64,000 bases of DNA from Dillenia suffruticosa (lineage: Eukaryota > Streptophyta > Magnoliopsida > Dilleniales > Dilleniaceae). The notes beneath the pieces are model-generated. The model searched no databases and was not told the origin of the DNA. It was given only the letters and a program-made list of their open reading frames with translations. Position numbers and translations under genes: made by a program. Where the stretch lies: positions 20,850,001 through 20,914,000 of the forward strand of contig JAVTVX010000020.1 in the NCBI GenBank assembly GCA_033439265.1. The letters run 5' to 3'. Within the stretch, counting starts at the first letter, position 1. Each line of letters starts with the position of its first letter. Positions 56,101 through 64,000 of this stretch are shown piece after piece.

Positions 56101-57740
56101 TTTAAACATTCGCTTGGCTCATTCAACCAGCCAAATGAACCAAGCTTGAACAAGAAATTTTGGCTTGTTTAGTTATTTTTACCGGAGATAATCATATGTA
56201 TCTTTAAAAAAAAAAAATCGAGCATCTTTAGAAGTGAATCGGATCCAAATTTCTAGCTTTAATCCTCATCTAAGATTTTTAAGAGAGTGCCTCCCAATTT
56301 GTGTCCAAAAAAAAAAAAAAATTACTTAGATGATTTGGATTTACAATCTTGAAGAACTATTTTTTTACAAGTAACATTATTGATATGTTTAATAATTAGT
56401 AGTATTTGAACGTCATACCACCTTTACCAGAGAACTTATAAATTTCTAGCTTTAATCCTCTTTTAAGATGTTTACGAGAGTGCGTCTTGCTTTGCATAGT
56501 TTTTTTTTTTTTTTTTTTTTTGAACTCAATTGTCTAGATGATTAGGATTTACAAGCTTGAAGAACTAATTTTTTTACGTGTAAGCATCACTAAGAATTAC
56601 TAGCATTTGAAAGTCATAACACCTTTTCCACCAAAGTTATAAAGTGTAGGCTATCCAATTATCACCATCTTTTCCATCACTCTAATTGATCCGCTGAGTG
56701 ACCCTGTACCATAGATGCATCCAAAAAGCACACAAAGAGTTCAGCCATCACTTATTTGACTTTGCTTGAAAGCATTGCAACATGGTGATATTCTCAAAGC
56801 CAATAAAAAGAGAAATAGTTGCAAGTTAGGTGGACAGATCCATAAAAAGACATCCAGGTCCGCTTCTAAGATACCAAGTTCTTGCAAATGTGAAACTATG
56901 ATACACCCAGTTCCCCCTGTATTTTGTCATTCATATCAGGCTAAACTAAATGTGAATATTTCCAGGTCAAAGTCCTCTTATGGATACACGTAAAAGGTTC
57001 ATTGTTTTTTTACGGTCCCAAACAAAACAATCTAATAAAGTACCATGTTTCAGGCAAAATGCTACTTGCTGGAACTCTCAAAACTAGAGTAACTACTATT
57101 TCACCATTTTCACAACAATCAAGCTGGATCATCCCAAAGTCCTATAATTTGCAAAATTTGGACCACTAGCAATTCAGAAGTTATAAATCTATAGGTCATT
57201 AAAAGGAAACAAAGAAGAAAAAATTATGACGTAAAATTATGATACCTTTAACCTATGATTGACAGCAGGATGAATATCAATATGTCCACCATCATCACTA
57301 CTTCCCTCACCACCATTATCCTTCTCGATCTCTCTCTTCACATACTTGTCATGATCCGACAATGCCACATTGAAATCAAACGCCTCATTCCGCTCGTTAA
57401 ACCCTAATCCAATGAACGCATGCTTCCCTCTCCCATCCTCAATCTTCAACACGAAATACCTCGACGAATCAAGCACGGTCTCGACCGAGTTCTCTCTCTG
57501 ACCCGGGTGAACAAAGCAGGCGGCAAATAGCTCGCCGGAGTTTGGATCTTCGAGGCGGATCTCACACCTATCTTTGCAGGAAACCACCCTGAGCCGACCT
57601 GACCAGATCTTGTCGGACTGCAACCACTCGCCGCACTTGTAGCCTCCGCTGGTTGATCGTGGTGGGATTTTGTAGACGGAGACGTCGCGCACGACTAGAA
57701 GTGTGTGTTCGAAGGACTCTTCGTCTTCTTGGAACGACAT
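53155..57740 (-). CDS. NECAP-like adaptin-ear-binding coat-associated protein
   Basis: Three exons on the minus strand: 57246-57740, 53454-53723, 53155-53220, in phase, 276 residues. Residues 1-165 form the NECAP PH-like (PHear) domain: ESFEHTLLVVRDVSVYKIPP, GGYKCGEWLQSDKIWSGRLR, then SSRYFVLKIEDGRGKHAFIG and GFNERNEAFDFNVALSDH. Exon 2 begins EGETIRINVK and continues into a Gly/Ala/Pro-rich disordered linker with PPPSGVGKIRSPLPPPPNDP and a DPFSDLSQL stretch. The last residues are ASGWAAF-stop, a WxxF motif that in animal NECAPs binds the AP-2 or AP-1 ear. Likely role: accessory protein of clathrin-coated vesicle formation at the plasma membrane, with adaptor AP-2. The start is MSFQEDEESFEHT (ATG 57738-57740), which matches the family start; another in-frame ATG lies three codons upstream. 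The second intron, 3.5 kb, carries several repeats. A GA tract lies about 200 bases upstream of the ATG (57941-57970). Confidence 0.95.
54838..55022 (-). mobile_element. Au SINE
   Basis: On the plus strand it reads G(13)CTCACCCGGTGCACAAAGTG, then GGCTTAGTGCGGGGATAGG, ATGTACGCAACCTTTCCCTT, GCAAAGAGGTTGTTTCCATG, and TCAAATCCGTGATCTTGAGC. This is the Au SINE of angiosperms read backwards (element orientation minus); the last part contains the tRNA-derived promoter. The 13-G run at the left edge is unusual. It lies in NECAP intron 2. Confidence 0.75.
55149..55494 (-). mobile_element. 5'-truncated RTE LINE fragment with target duplication
   Basis: Shares sequence with the 3' end of the RTE element at 982-1210, for example CATCCAAGTTTTCA, CTTAATTTGTGCGGATTCTT and GAGCCTTAATTCCAATAATT, and has the same ACAACAAC tail. 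It is flanked by ACTAAAAAATATTTAATTA (55130-55148) and ACTAAAAAATATGTAATTA (55495-55513), 18 of 19 identical, a target-site duplication. Only about 345 bp were inserted. Confidence 0.8.
55212..55365. repeat. Perfect 77-bp tandem duplication
   Basis: Two adjacent 77-bp units (55212-55288 and 55289-55365) begin GTAAATGATTAAAAAAATAA and end ATCTAAAATGTGTTA with no difference between them. It lies within the RTE fragment, so the duplication happened after insertion and is recent relative to the surrounding divergence. Confidence 0.95.
56249..56635. repeat. Diverged roughly 193-bp tandem duplication
   Basis: Two units starting with ATTTCTAGCTTTAATCCTC (56249 and 56442). Both continue through GAGAGTGCSTC, a homopolymer run, TAGATGATT, GGATTTACAA, CTTGAAGAACTA and TTTGAA.GTCATA. 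In unit one the homopolymer is poly(A); in unit two it is poly(T). Confidence 0.75.
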
Positions 57741-58900
57741 CGTTTGCATTTACAGAGAGAATGAGAGATGCTAGGGCTAGGGTTTAGACTTTAGAAAGAG
57801 ATGTGTGAGAATTGGGATTTGGAAAGAAGGTTCAGTGAAAGTGGATGGGAAGACCCGGTTTCGGAAGCTTCTCTGGGCTTTTGGGGTGGGGGGGTGGGGA
57901 AGGTCTTCGATTCGAACTGCTCTGATTTCCCTGTTGTCAGGAGAGAGAGAAGAGAGAGAGAGAGAGAGAGGAATATTATTACGAGATTAGGATCTTACTC
58001 TGAAATTCTTTATAATTATTTTTAATTTACTTGGGGTTTTCTCCGGTTTGTAACACTAACAAGCTCTATTTTCCCTCTGCAAAATATTTTTCTTGTATTA
58101 AACTCCTTTAAATTAAATAATTAGATATTCTATCCTCTTAATCAGAGATTTAAAAAAAAAATTAAAAAAATCGATATATAAAATTAACCTTATAATACTC
58201 AAATCAGATTAATAGAATAAAATCCAAATATCAATATTAAAAACCAAAAAGAATGTTTTTCTTGTTATCGTGGGCCAACTTACTTGAGATTAAATAAAAT
58301 TTTAATATTAAACATTATTGATACACTAATAGTTTAATCTTTATGAATATTTTAAGTTTATTTTTAAAATTTTATGTTAAAATTTATTATATATTATGTT
58401 TCATATTCAAGAATTTAATGTAGAGTAAAGAAACGTTATATTCCCATCGTACATTTCATTTTTATAAACATGTTTAGATTTATAGGGATTTGTATGAATC
58501 TAAAATATGCATGTCTATATTTTGATAATCTGCATGCATTAGGTTTAGTCATGCCTTAAAGTTAACTATCCGTTAAAGTTTTAAAATAACAAAAGAAGTA
58601 AAAGAATTAATTATTATTAAGATATAGAAAATATAAAAAAATATTAAAATTAAAAACTAGCGAGAAATAAAAAATAATTTGAGTGAAATATAGTTAGACG
58701 ATAAGTAAGTTTTAAAGAAGTTAGAATTAAAAATATCTGAATAAAAACTCTTTATCACTTGGATATCTCTACAAGGACAATGAATGTATCATGTCTTTTA
58801 TGAATTTAGTCTTAGTCTGTATGAGATGAGGGCTAATTTAATAATAATTATTATTATTTTCTTTGTGCTTTTTCATGTAAGGCCTAAAGTTTATGATAAT
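57741..58900. other. Upstream region of NECAP gene and spacer
   Basis: The first 250 bases should contain the NECAP 5' UTR and core promoter, with a GA tract at 57941-57970. The remainder is AT-rich with no recognised feature. Confidence 0.55.
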
Positions 58901-61400
58901 CACTACGATAAAAGGCCGGTTCATTGACAATTTTTGCGACACAAACAGCCTTTTTTCCGTCATTAAAAACTTTGCAATGCTATTGGCAATGCCAACAGAG
59001 GGTGTTGCTATATGCTTCATTGTCAAGTGTGAAGGCACCATGTGTCGCACAAAATCGGGTATCACTGGTGTGGTGATGCCACCAGGTTGTCGCTAACTAG
59101 ACCTATGCATTGCTATGGGCTTTTGAGAATGTAGCGCTTCGCTACGGAAGATGAATTTCGCCGACGCTGCACTTTAGCCCCCTTTAGCAGCACACCTGTT
59201 GGCGTTGCTAAATGGTTTGCACCTTAGAAATGCCTCTGGTGCGTCGCTCAGGTCTTGGAGACGATAGCAATGCACACCTTGACGTGGCTATTGATTTTTA
59301 TTTTAAAAAATATTAATTACAAATTAAATTATAATACTATTAATAAAGTTTAATAATAACAATGAAATAACATATATAGTATTTATTTTTGATATATAAA
59401 AAACTAAAATTAAAATTACTTTAATTGCATAAATGCCAAAATAATTTTAAAAAACCAAAAAATCGAATGTAATTTTGAGTTTTATTTAAAAATTAGACAT
59501 AAAGTTATTCATCTTGAGTTAAAATTTTTTATTTTAATTTTTTTTAAAAAGTTAGATTGAGACAACATATAAAATAGAGAATTTATAAGCGGAGATAAGG
59601 AAATCGTTGAGTGATTTTCTAAAGAAAAATTATTAGACATTAATTTAAATATTTAAATATTTAAATATTTAAATATTTAAATATTTATTTTTTTCCCTTT
59701 TATTAATAAAAATTTCAACGTTCAAATGTATTATAAAACACAAAATAGAAACACATTGTGGACCGCCATAATTAATAATAATATTTAATATAAGAATCTT
59801 ACACTATACATTTATTAAATATTGTATAATAACTTAAAATTCATAACATAAATATATTATACGAATTTTTTATCCATATATATATACACTCACGAAAACT
59901 CTCATGCAAACTACATTATTAATGAGAAAAAATTATTTACGCGGACTACAAAAATATTAATATAAAGTATCAAATATACGACAATTTAAAATAATACATA
60001 AATTAAATTATCAGAAACAACAATTAAATAGAATATGTAAATGTAATTAAGATGAGACTCTTATCTAAGAATTGGAACAAGTAATATTAAAATTGTCACA
60101 AAAAATCCCAAAATCGCTAACCCAAATAACTACATTAATTAAACTCTCATTCTCAAGCCAAATGAGACATGAAATTTAATGCACAAAAAAAGGTACAATT
60201 GGTAGAGCCACAGTGTGGTCGAGTCAAGTTGTCATACAAGTCGGATAGAGAGAGGGAGAGAGATGCATAGAAAGAGAAGATGAGAAGACAGAGACGAATA
60301 GATGTAGAGAGAGAGAGAGCGAGAGACAGGTAGAGAAAGGGAGAGAAGATGAGAAGAGAGAGACAGATCGATGTTGAGAGAGAGGGAGAAGGAGAGTTTT
60401 CTTGCATGCAAATGGGTAAGAGACCAAATGATACAATCGCTAAGGCATGCGAGAATTCCTAGGGGTGGGAGATCAGCAACACAAATTGATATACCCAGGG
60501 GAGACGTTTGCGACGCCCAAGAAAAAAATTCGTCGTTACCAGTGTCGCCAAGCCGAGTGATGCGAGCCACAATGCCTTTTGCGATGAAAGAGACGTCTAT
60601 AAGTGCATCGCCAGCCCAGCATTGCTATATTAGAGATTAGTGTTACTTAAACTAAACCTCATCGGCACATCACGACACCTTTTGCGAAACCAAATTGTCG
60701 CTCAAGGCATCGCAAATTGCATATCCTCGAGGTGATTTGATGGGACATGATTGCTTTCCAATTGCATGTTACCAAGGAGATTTGATGTATCATCGATGCT
60801 TTATCTATCAATATAGACATCGCTATTAGCTAAAGTTTTTGTGATGATCTATTCTCGTGTCGCTGTTTGCATCTATATTCACTAAAAAATTTTGGATGTT
60901 GGAAACCTTGAAATATGTTAAGTTGGATGGTTGTTGTAACGTTACTTTTCAGTCCTTAGACATCGCTGGCCGTGTCACCCATAACGTCGCTAAATGAATT
61001 GCTGATTTGCGTGCCAAGTTACGGAGAGTTTAATGACGTCATTGGCGACATCCCAATGATGCTATTTCGAGTTGTCTACGGTGGCATTTGCGACGAGACT
61101 CTCGTTGCAAAAGGCATCGCTAAGTTTCACGCCATTTTGTGCTGAATTTAGTGACACCTTTGGTGATGCGGAGCGGCGTCGCTCCTTTTCGTACTAGCTT
61201 GCTGAATTTAGGGACTACCTTTGGTGACGCGGATGTCTTCGCCAAAGGCGTCAATGTTTTCTTGAGTAATGCCTTTAGCGAAGCCTTCCACTCCATCATC
61301 GCTATTTGCATCCTATGCATCCTTATAGACATTGCTAACTTTGTGATGCCTTGTTGGCGTCACAAACATGGTATTGCTGAACCGACTTTTTTAGCATGAT
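58901..61400 (+). mobile_element. CACTA (En/Spm)-like element, non-autonomous or degenerate
   Basis: The left boundary reads CACTACGATAAAAGGCC at 58901, a CACTA-type terminus. Both flanking parts (58901-59300 and 60480-61400) are packed with variants of GCGTCGCTAA and CATCGCTATT in both orientations, as in CACTA subterminal repeats. They surround an AT-rich centre (59300-60180) and a purine-rich stretch (60240-60400). I found no transposase and no convincing right-hand TAGTG terminus; a CACTAAAAAATTTTGG at about 60888 may mark a nested or rearranged copy. Open frames inside are by-products of the repeats. Confidence 0.5.
59644..59685. repeat. 8-bp tandem repeat (AAATATTT)n
   Basis: Five consecutive units of the self-complementary octamer AAATATTT, giving a perfectly palindromic AT tract in the centre of the CACTA-like region. 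Confidence 0.9.
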
Positions 61401-62075
61401 CATGAGAATACTATTGTTTTATAATTGTTTACAAAATTAGAGATGTTATGGCATATTATCAAATGGTTCTTTGATGTCCTTCCTTGTTTCTAAGGTTATG
61501 AGATGCTAGGAGATATCATAAAATTCGTATGATTTTAAACATGCTTTAGACGGTCATTGCTTTATGCATGCTTATAAGTTTAGAGGTATGGAGCAATTAA
61601 CAATGATTTGGGACATCTCATGATACCCTTAACGCTATGAAATGCTATAAATTGTCATAAAATTCTTTTCGCCCTTAATGTCTTAAAATGATATGAAATA
61701 TTATGATATCTGGGTTCTATCATGCTTCCATGTCCCAATTTAAGCTTTGTATTCATAAGGCATGCTTTTTCTCATATGAAATTGCTAATGTTCTCAACCC
61801 CCCCCCCAAGACATAAGAGTTTAATGTTTAATTTGGCCAGCCTCCAGGATGTATGTAAAGGAGTCCAAGGAAAAAGTTCAAGAAAACGCAAAAGAAAAGG
61901 CTTAAGAAAGATCAGCAGGGACCGCAGCCTAGCCCCTTGTATTTTTTACAAACTTGTTTCTCAATTCTAACCTGCACCACTAAATTACAAGAAAAGAAAA
62001 AAGTTCCAAAACCGAAGAGCAGAGGAGGAACCAGCTCCATCATTGTTATTATTATTACTATGATTCTTTATTATG
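61401..62075. other. Intergenic sequence, nothing recognised
   Basis: Contains repeated MTTATGATATC / TTATGAGATGCT-like phrases (several loosely similar units between 61440 and 61710) and an 11-C run at about 61797. No gene or domain seen. Confidence 0.5.
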
Positions 62076-62580
62076 ATTTTTTTTTTTGGGTACACTAAGA
62101 AGGGGCACTCGGCTCAGAACAAAACAAAACAGAGGCTCATGACCTCAACTCCTGAAGTAGACAAATCCCCTACTATCCTTCTGAAGTAAACTTAGAAGTT
62201 CGCAGGGAGGATCCTCCAGCTGCACACCTCCATTAGAAGAGCAATTTAAGCCTTTCTTAGCTAGGTAATCAGTGCATTGGTTAGCTTCTCTAAAGCCGGT
62301 GTCTAACCTGAGTGACTTCCACCTCTTGCATGAGGGAACGACAGTCTGCAATGAGGTTATACATTCTACTGCCTTGCTCAACCCCTGAAGTGATAAAAGT
62401 TAACAAGAAGCTCAAAATCCAGGTCCACCTGAAGCCTCTTCAAACCACGACTCTTGGCCAGTAAAAGGCCCTCCCTAACACCCCATAGCTCAGCCATGAT
62501 AGCATTGGAAATGCCGACATTGGTGAAGAAAGACAAAGATGGAGGAAAGTGTAGAGAAACAGATAAAGACAAACAAGAGA
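62076..62580 (-). mobile_element. L1-type LINE 3' remnant with RNase H domain
   Basis: On the minus strand, frames at 62378-62572 and 62145-62381 give IMAELWGVREGLLLAKSRGL, KRLQVDLDFELLVNF, then after a frameshift KSLRLDTGFREANQCTDYLA with KKGLN. AELxAxxxGLxLAxxxGxxxLxVExDS and HxxREANxxADxLAKxG are the RNase H (RVT_3) motifs found at the end of plant L1-type LINE polyproteins. The expected active-site Asp-Ser appears as DF. A poly(A) run (T on the plus strand, 62076-62087) follows ACCC at the 3' end, fitting a 5'-truncated insertion. A stand-alone plant RNase H-like gene is less likely because of the frameshift. Confidence 0.6.
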
Positions 62581-63571
62581 TAAATGAACTGGGCTGGGTG
62601 TGATTAGCTCATGACTCAATTTACTTAAGATTCTGCTTGAGTAATTTGTTCATTAGCTAACACGAACACAATTTCAAAATTGACAATATGATTCGACCTA
62701 GTTTATATGGCTAGATTTATTTGTCTTAGTTCTGCAATTTGTTCACTTTCAAGATTGACTACATGGTTCAAACTTATTTGGACAGAGTTGTTTAAGTCAT
62801 GTTCTTTGCCTGTATAATATTTGGGATCATGAATATTCAGAGCTCCGAAAGGCCCCTCTCAGTCATGAACAAGCTACCATTCCGCGACCCGAGAATATTG
62901 CCGTCAAGAGTTGCTGGTTTCCTGTTCCTTAAAGCATTGCTGGTTACTCACCAGTAGTGGGTGTGGCTCCCCTCAATATGCCCCATTGGGAATCTCCGTA
63001 AGGGTCAACGAGATCATGAGAGATCCAAATACAAAGAAATGACCCAAAATTTGATCCTAGTCTGTTTAATATAGTAATTATAGCAAAAATGTTTTCTTAT
63101 CTCTCTATTTCCCCCCCTTTTTTAATCGAATAACCTGATGGGTGGACCCATCATTGGCTCCTACGAAACAGATCGGCAAATATAAGGGCTGGATAAAACC
63201 TGCAATTTGATGGGCTAGAAAGAAGGAATCTGTAGAAGCTTCTGATTCAGAGATTATACACAGCAGTGTTTTGGTAGCAGGCTCAATCCTCAGCCAGGCC
63301 AATTCCCCTTCGGCAGCCTAGATTTCTGATCTCATATGAACCATTCAAAACATGGGGTTAAAAAGCAAAAGGAGCTCGACCTTAAAAACATTATATGTTA
63401 AAATTTTACACCAATATGTAGAGTTCTCAAACTATCACAACACGCTGTAGTTTCTAACAAAGGGCAATGATTCATGAATCTAAAGGCCAACAATGTCAGC
63501 CAACAATTTAGTATTTAAGGCAATAGAATTCAAGTCCAACGTAATCCTCATCAAAATTGTGTCAATAGATC
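62581..63571. other. Spacer, no gene recognised
   Basis: A minus-strand frame at 63105-63302 (starting MAWLRIEPATKTLL) has no domain I recognise. The right end should contain the 3' UTR of the gene whose last exon lies at 63572-63625. Confidence 0.45.
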
Positions 63572-63625
63572 TCAAGCAGTACTCTTCTTCAGCTTTGCAA
63601 GCTCCCGGCTAACAGCAGCAGCTCT
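63572..63625 (-). CDS. Likely last coding exon of an unidentified gene
   Basis: On the minus strand a good acceptor (TTTGCAG at 63626-63632) is followed by a 54-nt open frame RAAAVSRELAKLKKSTA-stop. The short Ala/Lys-rich helical C-terminus, the acceptor and the position of the stop fit a terminal exon of a gene continuing to the right of the window. The sequence 63633-64000 would then be intron. I do not recognise the family from 17 residues, and the phase is assumed to be zero. Confidence 0.35.
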   Translation of the reverse strand, partial: RAAAVSRELAKLKKSTA

Positions 63626-64000
63626 CTGCAAACTCAAAAAGTAACAAAATGAATTTTCCGGACAGTATTTCAAAAAATCATTCCAATTCTTTCCAAATCA
63701 GAAGAAGATACTTCACTAATAAAAGTCACTTAAGAATGGCATTTAAGACACAAACCAATCAGATAAATCACTTTGTTCCATATTGAAAGCAACGGCATAG
63801 GTCATTTTATATGAATGTTGGTCTTGATCAAATGACTAAGCAATCTAGTCTAGAAACACTTCCTCTTTTCCCATTTTCTAGGCTTTCATGGTGGTGACAT
63901 CACTAGCTTCAGATGTAATAATTTATTTTACTTTATTTTAGCATCAAAATCCCTAGCAAATCTCCCAACAGTTTTAATTTCTAAATCATTTCATGTACTT

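Larger units (their letters stand above)
53724..57245. other. Repeat-rich second intron of the NECAP gene
   Basis: 3.5 kb. Contents: an Au SINE (54838-55022), an RTE LINE fragment with 19-bp target duplication (55149-55494) including a 77-bp internal tandem duplication, a diverged roughly 193-bp tandem duplication (about 56249-56635), and poly(A)/poly(T) runs. No gene is seen on either strand. Confidence 0.8.

Noticed and set aside
61139-61399. Plus-strand 86-codon frame in the CACTA-like region
   Set aside because: It arises from subterminal GCGTCGCT-type repeats and has no domain.

Overview
This is nuclear DNA from a flowering plant, almost certainly a eudicot. The genes are split by many short GT-AG introns plus a few very long ones, the spacers are AT-rich, and the mobile elements are plant types (an RTE LINE, a chromodomain Ty3/gypsy element, hAT and CACTA-type DNA transposons, Stowaway-like MITE, Au SINE). 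The species cannot be fixed from the sequence. I see no bacterial, organellar or viral segment.

Layout. 1-10.1 kb: the first four coding exons of a casein kinase 1-like gene (minus strand, continuing off the left edge). Its third coding intron is 9.1 kb long and holds a near-complete but dead RTE LINE, a solo-LTR-like insertion nested in that LINE, and a Stowaway-like MITE. 10.1-14.1 kb: AT-rich spacer. 14.15-15.66 kb: an intact intronless GRAS regulator of the SCARECROW clade (minus). 15.7-27 kb: a gene-free repeat block with a SINE-like copy, a second solo LTR of the same family in opposite orientation, a 450-bp palindromic element, and a degenerate hAT transposon bounded by perfect 8-bp target duplications. 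27.2-33.9 kb: a decayed chromovirus with both LTRs, each carrying five roughly 160-bp tandem repeats; reverse transcriptase and most of RNase H are deleted. 34.6-43.9 kb: a complete 13-exon NDR-type AGC kinase gene (minus). 48.0-51.4 kb: a six-exon soluble ABC ATPase of the plant ABCI19/20/21 type (minus). 53.2-57.7 kb: a three-exon NECAP-like endocytic adaptor (minus), whose 3.5-kb second intron holds an Au SINE, an RTE fragment and two tandem duplications. 58.9-61.4 kb: a CACTA-like repeat with no recognisable transposase. 62.1-62.6 kb: an L1-type RNase H remnant. 63.57-63.63 kb: the likely last exon of an unidentified minus-strand gene.

How the genes relate. All six host genes lie on the minus strand, but they do not form a pathway: two signalling kinases, a transcriptional regulator, a soluble ABC ATPase and a clathrin-coat accessory protein. 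Shared features are GA/CT microsatellites close to their start codons and retrotransposon-swollen introns. I found no convincing new biochemical system. The most distinctive structures are the nested LINE/LTR in the kinase intron, the tandem-repeat LTRs of the chromovirus, the palindromic 450-bp element, the hAT with intact target duplication, and a 24-bp poly(T) insertion with a 17-bp target duplication that looks like an extremely truncated LINE insertion.
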